Shown: positions 28,112 through 37,206, counted from the first letter of the stretch. The stretch: DNA of 64,000 nt from Actinoplanes nipponensis (GCF_016862275.1 NZ_BOMQ01000035.1:32448-96447), one strand, 5' to 3'. A program made the numbers and translations. The notes: generated from the sequence alone by a model not told the origin.

Positions 28112-31100
28112 TCATCCCGGCACGTCAGACGCGTACGCGACAGATTCCGGCGGCTCCACGATGGAATGGGCCAGCGCGTCCCGAAGTTCCTCCGCCGCGA
28201 CCCGTTCGCTGAGCTGTTCCGAGGAGTACGCCAGCAGCACCGCCTCCTCCGCGGCGGCCCGTGCCGGCTCCAGCGCGCCGGCCGCGGCGTGCACCCGGGC
28301 CAGCACCATCGCCGCCAGCACACCGCTGCGCACGTCCTCGGCCGGCGCCTCGCGTGCGCGCCGGATCCAGGTCGCCGCCGCCTCGACGCGGCCGTCGGCG
28401 AGCAGGGCGGACGCGTACGACGCCAGCGCGTGCCGGCGGGAGAAGAGCAGCGAGCCGCCGGTGTCACTGGCGATCGGCGCGAGCAGCCCCACCGCCGTGG
28501 CGGCGTCGCCGGCCCGCAGCCGGGCCTCGGCCAGCAACACCCGCGGCCCGACCTGGGCCGGCGCGAGCGGGTTGTGCGGCTCGACCGCCGTCATCACCCG
28601 GCGGGCGTCCGCCTCGGCCGCCTCCACGTCGCCGCGTTGCAGCGCCACGAAACCGCGCAGGGTGCCGGCCATCCCCAGCAGCAGCGGGTGGCCGGTGCGG
28701 TCGGCGTACTCCAGGGCGTCGGTGAGCAGGTCCTCGGCGTGCTCGGGCTCGTTCAGCCCGCGCGCGATCGCACCCCGCACGACCAGGGCCAGCCCGCGCC
28801 CCCAGTCGTCGGCGACGGCCGCGAAGTCCCGGTACGCCCGCCGCGCCTCGCCGTCCGCCTCGGCCAGGTCGCCCAGCTCGGCTGCCGCGTACGCCTCGAC
28901 CGCCCGCAGCGTGCCCACCGCCCAGCCCTCGCCGACCCGGTCGCCGAAGGGCAGGAAGATCCGGGCCAGCCGGCGCGACTCGTGCAGCCGGCCGGCCAGC
29001 AGCCGGGCGAACGCCGTGGTGCCGCGCAGCCAGGACCGGCCCACCGGGTCGCCCAGCTCGGCGAACAGGCGCGCGGCCCGGCCGAGCACGGCGTCCGTAC
29101 CCGCGAAGTCGCCCCGGGTGGTGGTCACCCAGGCCAGGTTCTGCAGCGCCCAGGCCTGCCCGTGCCGGTCCCCCGCGGTGAGCGTGACCTGGTACGCGGC
29201 CGCGAACCGGCTGCTCGCCTGGCTGAGCCGGCCGGCCAGGAAGTCGGCCATGCCCAGCCGGCGCATCGCGTTGGCGCGCTCCGGGGCCAGCTCGGCCTCG
29301 GTGGCGACGTCCAGCGCCTGCTGCCAGGCCGCGACGGCCCGCGCGGTGTCGCCCAGCGCCTCCTGCGCCCGCCCGACGACCAGCAGCGCCTCGGCCCGGC
29401 ACACCGGCTCCTCGTCCGCGCTCTCGGCGATCTTCTCGCCGTAGGTCAGGGCCTCGTTGGCCCGGCCCAGGCGCAGCAGCGCGCGGGCGAGGACGAGCTG
29501 GTCGGAGAGCGGCAGGCCGTCCTTGGCGATGGCGGCGGCGCGTTCGGCGTAGCCGATCGAGGCGGCCGGCTCGATGTTCGCCAGCGCGCGGCGGGCCATC
29601 CGGCCCAGGGCGGCGACGCCGAGCGGCGCCACGTCCCGGGCCGCGGCGTCGGGGCGCAGCCGGACGGCGTCGGCCAGCTCGACCGCGCACTCGGCGTGGG
29701 TGGCGACGAACGCGTCCCGCTCGTTCTCGCCGAGGCTGAGCCGGCTCGCGCCGTCGTACCCCAGCGCCGTCACCGTCTCCGGCGCGGCCCACCGGGCCAG
29801 GTAGGCGTGCCGGTCGGCCAGGTCGGCCTTGCCCAGCCCGGCGTACGCGGCCTCGCGCATCAGCGGGGTGCTGAACGCGTACCCGCCGCGGACCCGGTGC
29901 AGCATGCGGCGTTGCAGCAGCTCGTCGACGGCCCGCTCGAGCTCGACGGCGGCCACCGCGCCCGGGCGGGCGTCGGCGGGCGCCCGCCGCTCGCGCAGCG
30001 CCTCGATGACCCCGGTGGGCACGGTGTCACCGACCACCGCGGCGTCGCGCAGCACCGACCGCGGCTCGGTCGGCAGCGCGTCGATGCGGGCCGCGAGGAC
30101 GGCGGCGAGGTCGCGGGAGAGCAGCTGGCTGCCCATCGAGCCGGCGGCGAGCTGCCACTTGCCGGCCGCGTTCGCGCCCACCGCGGGCATCAGCGCGCCG
30201 CGCTCCATCAGCAGCGTGACCAGTTCGGCCAGGTAGAACGGGTTGCCCTGGGCGGTGGCGAGCAGCCGGTCGGCGTCGGCCTGCGGCAGCTTGCCCCCGT
30301 TGAGGTACGAGGTGAGCAGCCGGGAGGCGTCCGCGCCGCGCAGCGGCGGCAGGGCGTGGATCTCCGCGTCGGCCAGCCGGGTCAGCGCGCCCGCGGTCCG
30401 GACCAGCTCCGGACGGCCGAGCAGCATCAGCACGACCGGCCCGTCCAGGCGGGACAGCACGGCGCCGAGCGCGTCGATCGTCTCGGCGGTGGCGTCGTGC
30501 AGGTCGTCGACGATCACCACCAGCGGCGCCTCCCGGGCCAGCGCGCTGAGCAGGCCGGCCACGGCGATCGGGATGGTCTCGGTCTCCGGGCGGGTGCCGC
30601 CGGTGGGCTGGTACTCGGCGACCGCGGCGGGGCCGACCGGGTTGGCCGGCGCCTCGCCGTAGCCGAGCAGCGCGAGCAGGCGGTCGAGGTCGAGGTCGGG
30701 CGCCTCGCCGTCGCGGTTGAGCCGGGCGACGAGCTTGCGCAGCCGCTCCTCGACGACCGTCCGGTTCATCGTCGCGGCCACGTCCTTGGGCAGGCCGACG
30801 GACTTGCGCACGAGGTCGGCCAGGGGCGCGAACCGGCGGCGCTCGCCGAACGCCCGGCACCGGGCCCGCAGCACCCGCGCGCCGGCGTGGGTGGCGAACC
30901 GGCCCGCCCCGACGTCGTAGCCGGCCGCCAGCCGCTTGACCTCGCCGGCGAACCGGGTCTTGCCGATGCCGGCCTCGGCGGTCATCACCATCACCCGCGG
31001 GGTCCCCGAGTCGATGACCTCGGCCAGCCGGCCGGCCACCCGGCCCAGCTCGGTCTCCCGGCCCACGAACGGCGCCTCGTCGCCCAGACCCGACCGGGTG

Positions 31101-31756
31101 CCCGGGGCGTCGTGCAGGCCGAGCAGCTCGTACGCCGGCACCGGCTCGCGCTTGCCCTTCAGCCGCAGCGCCCGCAGCTGCCGCCAGGAGGCGACGTGCC
31201 GGGTGCCGGCCGAGGTCCGCGAGCCCGCGTACACCGCGCCCACCGCGGCGGCGTCGGCCAGCCGGGCCGCGGTGTTGACCGTGTCGCCGATGACCGTGTA
31301 CTCGATCGAGGCCTGGATGCCGGCGACCACCTCGCCGGTGTTGAGGCCGACGCGCAGGCCCAGCGGCGCGCCGCCGCCGCGCTCGTCGTCCAGCACCCGG
31401 CGCACGGCCCGCTGCATGCTCAGGGCGGCCCGGACCGCGCGCTCGGCGTCGTCCTCGTGGGCCACGGGCGCGCCGAAGACGGCCATGATCCCGTCGCCGG
31501 TGAGCTTGTCGACGTGCCCGCCGAAGGTCTTGACCGCGCCGGCCAGCGCGGCCAGCACGCGGTCGGTGACCGCGCCGACGCGCTCCGGGTCCAGATCCTC
31601 CGACCAGGAGGTGAAGTCCGAGAGGTCGCCGAAGAGCACGGTGACGATCCGCCGCTCCGCCGCGGGCAGGGTGGCGGCGGCCGGCAGCGCGGCGCCGCAG
31701 TTGTGGCAGAAACGGGCACCGGGCACGGCGACGGTTCCACACACGGGACAGGTCAC
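28112..31756 (-). CDS. Class III adenylate/guanylate cyclase fused to AAA ATPase and TPR-like domain
   Basis: The 1214-residue protein begins with a zinc ribbon (CPVC...CHNC), then a class III nucleotide cyclase domain (about 30-190). The two metal Asp residues (FGDLSDFT; TGDG), the Lys and Asp positions that favour ATP (KLTGDG; IGDTVNTAAR) and the transition-state Asn and Arg are all present, so an active adenylate cyclase is predicted. An ATPase domain with Walker A AGIGKT (Lys266) and VVIVDDLHDA follows, then about 600 residues of Ala-rich helical repeats of TPR type. The GTG start overlaps the MBL gene stop as GTGA. Confidence 0.9.
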   Translation of the reverse strand: MTCPVCGTVAVPGARFCHNCGAALPAAATLPAAERRIVTVLFGDLSDFTSWSEDLDPERVGAVTDRVLAALAGAVKTFGGHVDKLTGDGIMAVFGAPVAHEDDAERAVRAALSMQRAVRRVLDDERGGGAPLGLRVGLNTGEVVAGIQASIEYTVIGDTVNTAARLADAAAVGAVYAGSRTSAGTRHVASWRQLRALRLKGKREPVPAYELLGLHDAPGTRSGLGDEAPFVGRETELGRVAGRLAEVIDSGTPRVMVMTAEAGIGKTRFAGEVKRLAAGYDVGAGRFATHAGARVLRARCRAFGERRRFAPLADLVRKSVGLPKDVAATMNRTVVEERLRKLVARLNRDGEAPDLDLDRLLALLGYGEAPANPVGPAAVAEYQPTGGTRPETETIPIAVAGLLSALAREAPLVVIVDDLHDATAETIDALGAVLSRLDGPVVLMLLGRPELVRTAGALTRLADAEIHALPPLRGADASRLLTSYLNGGKLPQADADRLLATAQGNPFYLAELVTLLMERGALMPAVGANAAGKWQLAAGSMGSQLLSRDLAAVLAARIDALPTEPRSVLRDAAVVGDTVPTGVIEALRERRAPADARPGAVAAVELERAVDELLQRRMLHRVRGGYAFSTPLMREAAYAGLGKADLADRHAYLARWAAPETVTALGYDGASRLSLGENERDAFVATHAECAVELADAVRLRPDAAARDVAPLGVAALGRMARRALANIEPAASIGYAERAAAIAKDGLPLSDQLVLARALLRLGRANEALTYGEKIAESADEEPVCRAEALLVVGRAQEALGDTARAVAAWQQALDVATEAELAPERANAMRRLGMADFLAGRLSQASSRFAAAYQVTLTAGDRHGQAWALQNLAWVTTTRGDFAGTDAVLGRAARLFAELGDPVGRSWLRGTTAFARLLAGRLHESRRLARIFLPFGDRVGEGWAVGTLRAVEAYAAAELGDLAEADGEARRAYRDFAAVADDWGRGLALVVRGAIARGLNEPEHAEDLLTDALEYADRTGHPLLLGMAGTLRGFVALQRGDVEAAEADARRVMTAVEPHNPLAPAQVGPRVLLAEARLRAGDAATAVGLLAPIASDTGGSLLFSRRHALASYASALLADGRVEAAATWIRRAREAPAEDVRSGVLAAMVLARVHAAAGALEPARAAAEEAVLLAYSSEQLSERVAAEELRDALAHSIVEPPESVAYASDVPG

Positions 31757-32556
31757 AGCGGGTCCAACTGTTCCGGGGCGGCCTGTGATTCCCGCCTCAG
31801 GTGTTCGAGTTGCGCGCGGGCCGACCAGAGCGCGGCGAAACGGACTTCCGGTGCGATGTCGGGGTACACGGCGTCGACGATCGCCTCGGCCGTGCCGGCT
31901 CCGGCCGCGACCGCGGCCCGGACCTGGGCGAGCCGCTCCCGGCGGTGGGCGAGATAGGCCCGGGCGAGCGCGGCGCAGTCGGGCTGCGCCGGCCCGTGCC
32001 CGGGCAGCATCAGGACCTGCTCGTACGCGCTCAGCCGCTCCAGGCTGGCCAGGTACGCCCCCAGGTCGCCGTCCGGCCAGGCCACCACCGTGGTGCCCCG
32101 CCCGAGGATGGTGTCGCCGGTGAACACGGCGCGTTCGTCGCCGCACTCCACCAGGAAGCAGACCGAGTCGCCGGTGTGCCCCGGCGTGTTCAGCACCTGG
32201 ATCTCCAGGCCGCCCCCGCCCAGCGACTCGTCGCGGTCCAGCGGCTCGGCGCCGACGCCGTGCGCGGGGTCCGCCGCCAGCACGGCCGTGCCGCCCAGCA
32301 GCTCGGACAGGCGTGCGGCGCCCTCCACGTGATCGTGGTGACCGTGGGTGACCAGGATGAAGAGGAACGGTCCGTGTGCGGCGATCCGGGCCAGGTGCCC
32401 CTCGTCCAGCGGACCGGGATCGACGACGACCGCGTGTTCCTGCCCCGGCGCGCGCAGCACCCAGGTGTTGGTGCCGTCCAGGGTCATGGGCCCGGCATTG
32501 GGGGCGCGCAGCAGCGTCACCCAGTGCGGCAACTCCACGACCCCGGCGCCCCCCAT
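31753..32556 (-). CDS. Metallo-beta-lactamase-fold hydrolase
   Basis: The 267-residue protein carries the MBL metal motif THGHHDHVEG and further metal ligands (GHTGDS; GHGP), and resembles the LACTB2/Rv3677c group, whose substrate may be RNA or a small ester. The ATG of MGGAGVVELPHW at 32556 is chosen because TACGAT lies 7 nt upstream; an ATG three codons earlier would overlap that box. The stop overlaps the cyclase start, so the hydrolase and cyclase are co-translated. Confidence 0.9.
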   Translation of the reverse strand: MGGAGVVELPHWVTLLRAPNAGPMTLDGTNTWVLRAPGQEHAVVVDPGPLDEGHLARIAAHGPFLFILVTHGHHDHVEGAARLSELLGGTAVLAADPAHGVGAEPLDRDESLGGGGLEIQVLNTPGHTGDSVCFLVECGDERAVFTGDTILGRGTTVVAWPDGDLGAYLASLERLSAYEQVLMLPGHGPAQPDCAALARAYLAHRRERLAQVRAAVAAGAGTAEAIVDAVYPDIAPEVRFAALWSARAQLEHLRRESQAAPEQLDPL

Positions 32557-32563
32557 GCACCGC

Positions 32564-32569
32564 ATCGTA
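32564..32569 (-). promoter_or_regulatory. -10 box (TACGAT) for leaderless MBL-cyclase operon
   Basis: TACGAT ends 7 nt before the ATG at 32556 and would drive MBL plus cyclase. Confidence 0.5.
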
Positions 32570-32644
32570 CGTCGCGCTGCGCTGACCGTCCGGGGACCGG
32601 ATGTGCGATCCGGTCACCGGCGGTCACGACGGGTGGGCGACGGC

Positions 32645-33130
32645 TCAGTTGATCTCGGCGATGACCTCGACCTCGACCGGGGCGCCCAGGGGCAGCTCCG
32701 ACACGCCGACCGCGCTGCGCGCGTGCCGGCCGAGCTCGCCCAGCACGTCGCCGAAGAGATTCGAGGCCCCGTTGACCACGGCGGGCTGGCCGGTGAAGCC
32801 CTCCGCCGAGGCCACGAAGCCGGTCAGCTTGACGATCTTGACGAGCCGGCCCAGGCCGACCAGCGCGTCGATCGCGGCGAGGGCGTTCAGCGCGCAGTAG
32901 CGGGCCAGCTCGGTGCCCTGCTCCACCGTCACCTCGGCGCCCACCTTGCCCACGTACGGCAGCTTGCCGTCGACCATCGGCAACTGGCCGGAGACGTAGA
33001 CGTAGTTGCCCGACTGCACGGCCGGCACGTACGAGGCCAGCGGCGGCACGACCGAGGGCAGCGTCAGGCCCAGCTCCGCGAGCCGCGCGTACGCGTCCGC
33101 GCCACCCTCCCCGCTCACCGGCGTGGTCAC
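32645..33130 (-). CDS. RidA/YjgF family protein
   Basis: RidA-family proteins hydrolyse reactive enamine/imine intermediates; this subgroup (Rv3678c-like) has no confirmed substrate. The 161-residue product shows YVYVSGQLP, the NALAAIDALVG core and the C-terminal VEVEVIAEI strand. The GTG start overlaps the stop of the small upstream gene as GTGA, so the two are coupled. Confidence 0.88.
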   Translation of the reverse strand: MTTPVSGEGGADAYARLAELGLTLPSVVPPLASYVPAVQSGNYVYVSGQLPMVDGKLPYVGKVGAEVTVEQGTELARYCALNALAAIDALVGLGRLVKIVKLTGFVASAEGFTGQPAVVNGASNLFGDVLGELGRHARSAVGVSELPLGAPVEVEVIAEIN

Positions 33131-33282
33131 GACTTGGCCCGCTTCATGTACGCGACCAGCTGCTCGGCGTTCGGGCCGGGCACGACCTGCACCAGCTCCC
33201 AGCCGTCCTCACCCCAGTTGTCGAGGATCTGCTTGGTCGCGTGGACCAGCAGCGGCACGGTCACGTACTCCCACTTCTGCAT
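33127..33282 (-). CDS. Small DUF4177-like protein
   Basis: This 51-residue protein starts MQKWEYVTVPLL and contains WGEDGWELVQVVPGP, the typical DUF4177 pattern of a short beta-rich protein; its function is unknown. The ATG has GGGAGC upstream. It overlaps the ridA-like gene by four bases, and the same small gene sits beside the RidA gene in mycobacteria (Rv3678A). Confidence 0.85.
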   Translation of the reverse strand: MQKWEYVTVPLLVHATKQILDNWGEDGWELVQVVPGPNAEQLVAYMKRAKS

Positions 33283-33443
33283 TGCTCGTCCAGCTCCCTG
33301 TCACTCGCTCGGGGCCGCGGCGGGCTGTTGCCCGGCGACGGCGACAGCCTAGCCAGGCGGCCGGAGCTGCCTCGCGGCTGTCCGGATTTCGTTACGCTGA
33401 GCACCGGGGCCGGGCGTCCCGACTCCGCCGCCGAGGGGGCACG

Positions 33444-34376
33444 ATGACGCAACCGCACCAGGGCGCGACGACGCGGGCCTCCTCGATCGCCGCCGCGGAG
33501 GCGCCGGAGTCGGACTTCATCGACGCGCCACCGCCGGCCGAGATCCCCGAGTGGCCGCCGGTCGGCGCCTATCCCGGCGAGCCGGGCCATCCGGCGCCCG
33601 CCGCGGAGCCCGACGCCGACGACACCGTCTCCTTCGCGGCCGTCCCGCCCGCCGGCTCCTCCGCCGCCGAGACCGAGGTGCTCGAGGGCGACGTGGTGTG
33701 GCATCAGCCGCCGCCGACCGGGCCGTTCCGCGCCCGGCACGAGAAGCCCGGCGAATGGCACACCGAGCCGCCGGAGCACCTGGCGCTGGAGCACTCGCCC
33801 CCGGCCGAGGTGCAGCCGGGCGTGCAGCAGGACCAGCCGACCGAGGCCATCCCGCTGAGCATGCTGCCGCACCCGTGGGAGGTGCCGTTCGATCCGCACG
33901 GCACCGAGACCGAGGTGCTCGGGCCGCCGGTGCGGCACAAGCGGCCGTACTGGGTGGTGGCCGGCCTGGTCCTGACGCTGCTGGTCTTCGGCGGCGGCGC
34001 GGTCTCGGCCTTCCTGCTGCTGCGCAACGCCGAGAGCGGCAAGGGCGCGCCCGACCCGGCCACGGCGGTCAACCGGTTCATGACCGCGGTCTACACCCAG
34101 CAGGACCCGCGGACGGCCGCGGAGGTCGTCTGCCGGGAGGCCCGCGACGAGGACAAGCTCCGGGCCCGGGTCGACCAGGTCAAGGGGTACGCGAACGAGT
34201 ACGACGCGCCCGCCTTCCGCTGGAACGACCCCGCCGTCTCGGGTCAGACCGGCGAGCGGGCCACCGTCGGCGTGCAGCTGACCATGACCACCGACGACGA
34301 GAAGATGGCCCAGCAGCAGCTGACCTTCACCGTGATCCGCAAGACCGGCTGGCTCGTCTGCGACGTGAACGGCTAA
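33444..34376 (+). CDS. Proline-rich single-pass membrane protein of unknown function
   Basis: I do not recognise a named family. The 310-residue product has a long acidic, Pro-rich cytoplasmic region (about 1-165), one membrane helix (YWVVAGLVLTLLVFGGGAVSAFLLL) and an extracytoplasmic domain of about 115 residues that looks like the NTF2/DUF4878-type fold seen in many actinobacterial anchored proteins (VNRFMTAVYTQQDPRTAAEVVC). The ATG has GAGGGGGC upstream. It stands just before the ArsA/GET3 genes on the same strand. Confidence 0.78.
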   Translation: MTQPHQGATTRASSIAAAEAPESDFIDAPPPAEIPEWPPVGAYPGEPGHPAPAAEPDADDTVSFAAVPPAGSSAAETEVLEGDVVWHQPPPTGPFRARHEKPGEWHTEPPEHLALEHSPPAEVQPGVQQDQPTEAIPLSMLPHPWEVPFDPHGTETEVLGPPVRHKRPYWVVAGLVLTLLVFGGGAVSAFLLLRNAESGKGAPDPATAVNRFMTAVYTQQDPRTAAEVVCREARDEDKLRARVDQVKGYANEYDAPAFRWNDPAVSGQTGERATVGVQLTMTTDDEKMAQQQLTFTVIRKTGWLVCDVNG

Positions 34377-34386
34377 AGGGACGCCG

Positions 34387-34392
34387 TACCCT
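34387..34392 (+). promoter_or_regulatory. -10 box (TACCCT) for leaderless first ArsA gene
   Basis: TACCCT lies 6 nt before the GTG at 34399, in the string TACCCTCGGATTGTG, closely matching the box before the second ArsA gene. Confidence 0.6.
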
Positions 34393-34398
34393 CGGATT

Positions 34399-35349
34399 GT
34401 GGCTAGCAACGAGTGGCCGGCGCGCCTGCACGTGGTGACCGGCAAGGGCGGTACGGGCAAGACCACTGTGGCGGCGGCGCTGGCCCTCGCGCTGGCGGCC
34501 GGCGGGCATCGCACGCTGCTCGTCGAGGTGGAGGGGCGGCAGGGCATCGCCCAGCTGTTCGGCACCGAGCCGCTGCCGTACGCGGAGCTGCGCGTGGCCA
34601 CCCCGGTCAAGGGTGACGGCGAGGTCCGGGCCCTGGCCGTGGACCCGGAAGAGGCGCTGCTGGAGTACCTCGAGATGTTCTACCGGCTGGGCGCCGCGGG
34701 CCGGGCCCTGCGCAAGATCGGGGCCATCGACTTCGCCACCACCATCGCCCCCGGCCTGCGCGACGTCCTGCTCACCGGCAAGGTCAAGGAGGCCACGACC
34801 CGCTCGGCGGACGGCCGCCGGGCCTACGACGCCGTGGTGCTGGACGCGCCGCCGACCGGCCGGATCGGACGGTTCCTCAACGTCACGGCCGAGACCGCCA
34901 AGCTGGCCAAGATGGGCCCGATCAAGTCGCAGAGCGACGGCGTGGCGTCGCTGCTGCGCTCGCCGATGACCTGCGTGCACGTGGTCACGCTGCTGGAGGA
35001 GATGCCGGTCCAGGAGAGCCTGGACGCGATCGCCGAGCTGTCCGCGCTGCACATCCCGGTCGGCCGGATCATCATCAACGGCGGCCGCCCGCCGCTGCTG
35101 GCCACCGGCAAGGTCACCAAGACCGAGCTCAAGCGCGGCCTGGCCGCCGCCGGCCTGCCCACCGACCCGGCAACCGTGAACGGGCTGCACGCCGAGGCCC
35201 GGGCGCACCTGACCCGCCGCGAGCTGGAGGAGTCGCTGCGCGCCGAGCTGGCCGAGCTGGGCCGCCCGCTGCTGGAGCTGCCGCTGCTGCCCGGCGGGGT
35301 CGACCTCGACGGGCTGCACGAGCTCGCCGCCCTGCTGCTGGCGGGCTGA
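34399..35349 (+). CDS. ArsA/GET3-family ATPase, first of pair
   Basis: The 316-residue protein is a P-loop ATPase of the anion-transporting ArsA/GET3 family, matching Rv3679. It has the deviant Walker A GKGGTGKTTVA at about residue 15 and a switch region VVLDAPPTGR. It lacks the arsenite-binding Cys set of true ArsA, so arsenic resistance is unlikely. In mycobacteria the two proteins act together. The start is a GTG 6 nt after a -10 box. Confidence 0.92.
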   Translation: MASNEWPARLHVVTGKGGTGKTTVAAALALALAAGGHRTLLVEVEGRQGIAQLFGTEPLPYAELRVATPVKGDGEVRALAVDPEEALLEYLEMFYRLGAAGRALRKIGAIDFATTIAPGLRDVLLTGKVKEATTRSADGRRAYDAVVLDAPPTGRIGRFLNVTAETAKLAKMGPIKSQSDGVASLLRSPMTCVHVVTLLEEMPVQESLDAIAELSALHIPVGRIIINGGRPPLLATGKVTKTELKRGLAAAGLPTDPATVNGLHAEARAHLTRRELEESLRAELAELGRPLLELPLLPGGVDLDGLHELAALLLAG

Positions 35350-35432
35350 TCCGCCGGGCTCGGCGACCCGCCGCGGTGTCTGACCCGCCACACACCGCAG
35401 CGCTGCACGCCACGCCGGGGGCTACGAGTCAG

Positions 35433-35438
35433 TACGCT
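35433..35438 (+). promoter_or_regulatory. -10 box (TACGCT) for leaderless second ArsA gene
   Basis: TACGCT lies 6 nt before the GTG at 35445 (TACGCTCGGAACGTG). Confidence 0.6.
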
Positions 35439-35444
35439 CGGAAC

Positions 35445-36584
35445 GTGGCCGCTGATCAGACCGCCCCTCGCCTGGACGTCGACGCTCTGCTGGCCGATCC
35501 GGCCACGAAAATCGTGGTCTGCTGCGGCGCCGGCGGCGTCGGCAAGACCACCACCGCCGCCGCCCTGGGCCTGCGCGCGGCCGAGCAGCACGGCCGGCGC
35601 ACGGTGGTGCTGACCATCGACCCGGCCCGCCGGCTCGCCCAGTCGATGGGCCTGACCGAGCTGGACAACACGCCGCGCCAGGTCAAGGGCATCGACACCG
35701 AGGCCACCGGCGGCGAGCTGCACGCCATGATGCTCGACATGAAGCGCACCTTCGACGAGGTGGTGCAGGCGCACACCTCGCCGCAGCGCGCCGCGGAGAT
35801 CTTCGCCAACCCGTTCTACCAGGCGATGAGCTCCACGTTCTCCGGCACGCAGGAGTACATGGCGATGGAGAAGCTGGGCCAGCTGCGGGCCGGCGAGGAG
35901 TGGGACCTGATCGTGGTGGACACGCCGCCGTCGCGGTCGGCCCTGGACTTCCTGGACGCGCCGGCCCGGCTCTCCCGCTTCCTGGACGGCCGGATGCTGC
36001 GCCTGCTGATGGCCCCGGCCCGCGGCGGGCGCAGCATGTTCAGCCTGGTCACGGCCTCCTTCGGGATCTTCTCCCGGGCGGTGCAGAAGATCCTCGGCGC
36101 GCAGCTGCTGACCGACCTGTCGGGCTTCGTGGCCGCGCTGGACTCGATGTTCGGCGGCTTCCGGCAGCGCGCCGACGAGACGTACCGGATCCTGCAGGAC
36201 CCGCAGACGGCGTTCCTGCTGGTCGCGGCCCCGGAGCGGGACGCGGTCCGGGAGGCCGCGTATTTCGCCGAGCGGCTGGTGGCCGAGCGGATGCCGCTGG
36301 CCGGCCTGGTGCTCAACCGCACCCACCGGAGCGCGCTGACCACGCTGAGCGCCGCCGAGGCCGAGGCCGCGGCGGAGCGGCTGGAGGCGCTCGGCGATCA
36401 GCAGACCACCGCGGAGGCGCTGCGCGTGCACGCGTCCCTGCTGCGGTTGATCGACCGGGAGGTAGCGGTGGCGGCCACCTTCACCGACGCCTTCCCGCAC
36501 GTCCCGGCGGTGGCGGTGGCAGCGCAGCCCGCCGACGTGCACGACGTCGACGGGCTGCGGACGATCGGTGCTGCCCTGGCCTGA
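35445..36584 (+). CDS. ArsA/GET3-family ATPase, second of pair
   Basis: The 379-residue product matches Rv3680. It has Walker A GAGGVGKTTTAAAL near residue 30, the switch I region TIDPARRLAQSMGL typical of GET3, and VVDTPPSRSALDF. A heterodimer with the preceding ATPase is likely from the paired arrangement. It has its own -10 box 6 nt before GTG, so it may be transcribed separately as well as from the first gene. The stop codon forms the loop of a terminator hairpin. Confidence 0.92.
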   Translation: MAADQTAPRLDVDALLADPATKIVVCCGAGGVGKTTTAAALGLRAAEQHGRRTVVLTIDPARRLAQSMGLTELDNTPRQVKGIDTEATGGELHAMMLDMKRTFDEVVQAHTSPQRAAEIFANPFYQAMSSTFSGTQEYMAMEKLGQLRAGEEWDLIVVDTPPSRSALDFLDAPARLSRFLDGRMLRLLMAPARGGRSMFSLVTASFGIFSRAVQKILGAQLLTDLSGFVAALDSMFGGFRQRADETYRILQDPQTAFLLVAAPERDAVREAAYFAERLVAERMPLAGLVLNRTHRSALTTLSAAEAEAAAERLEALGDQQTTAEALRVHASLLRLIDREVAVAATFTDAFPHVPAVAVAAQPADVHDVDGLRTIGAALA

Positions 36585-36596
36585 GGCCAGGGCAGC
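36570..36596. terminator. Bidirectional terminator whose loop is the ArsA stop codon
   Basis: GCTGCCCTGGCC and GGCCAGGGCAGC form a perfect 12-bp stem, and the three-base loop is the TGA stop of the second ArsA gene (36582-36584). It separates this gene from the convergent whiB. Confidence 0.8.
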
Positions 36597-36602
36597 CGGA
36601 AA

Positions 36603-36905
36603 TCAGCGGGTGGAGACGAGCACCTTGTCGGCGCCCTTCTCCCGCAGCGCGGCTTCGAACATCTTCCGCCAGCTCGCCACGTGCGGGTGCCGGCGCAGCA
36701 GTGCGCGCCGCTCCCGCTCGGTCATGCCTCCCCAGACGCCGAACTCGATCCGGTTGTCCAGAGCGTCGGCCAGGCATTCGTAGCGGACCGGGCAGCTGCG
36801 GCAGATCCTCTTCGCCACGTTCTGCTCGGCGCCCTGCACGAACAGCGCGTCAGGGTCGCCACTCTGACATGCCGCCATGCTGGGCCAGTCGCTGATCATC
36901 CCCAT
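36603..36905 (-). CDS. whiB4: WhiB-family iron-sulfur transcription factor (WhiB4-like)
   Basis: WhiB proteins bind a [4Fe-4S] cluster and regulate redox and developmental genes. The 100-residue product has four Cys (AAC near 13, ICRSC, YEC) and the GVWGG turn, followed by a basic C-terminus. Its place between ArsA genes and ponA2 matches Rv3681c (whiB4). The ATG at 36905 has AAGGGGGGA upstream; an ATG two codons later is possible. Confidence 0.92.
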   Translation of the reverse strand: MGMISDWPSMAACQSGDPDALFVQGAEQNVAKRICRSCPVRYECLADALDNRIEFGVWGGMTERERRALLRRHPHVASWRKMFEAALREKGADKVLVSTR

Positions 36906-37206
36906 CTGTTCACGTCCCCCCTTGCTTCCCCTGACGCCGGCGGACCCATGTCCCCTCAAGTCACACAGGCGTCGTGCGATAGCTCGCCGGATCATCATGC
37001 TCTGTAGTCGGGCGATTACGCAACGTTGTCCCTCAAAAACGTATACCTCGGTAGTTCCGGGCATCCCGGGCTGACCGGACAGTGAGAAGTTTCAAGAAAG
37101 TCGGGGAAAAGGCCGCGCTGGGCGGGCCGACCTGGCAGAGTCATTCTGGGCGAACCGTGACCTTCTCGACACGCAGTCACGGGTATCTTTCGCGTACCCT
37201 GCTCAG
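36906..37206. promoter_or_regulatory. Divergent promoter region whiB4 / ponA2
   Basis: About 300 bases with lower GC than the neighbours separate the two divergent genes. The ponA2 -10 box lies at its right end. I see no clear operator or coding frame. Confidence 0.5.
37195..37200 (+). promoter_or_regulatory. -10 box (TACCCT) for leaderless ponA2
   Basis: TACCCT lies 6 nt before the GTG at 37207, the same box and spacing as at the first ArsA gene. Confidence 0.6.

Noticed and set aside
34399..36584. Arsenic resistance by the ArsA pair
   Set aside because: The arsenite-binding Cys pattern and ars operon genes are missing; the pair fits the Rv3679-Rv3680 GET3-like group better.
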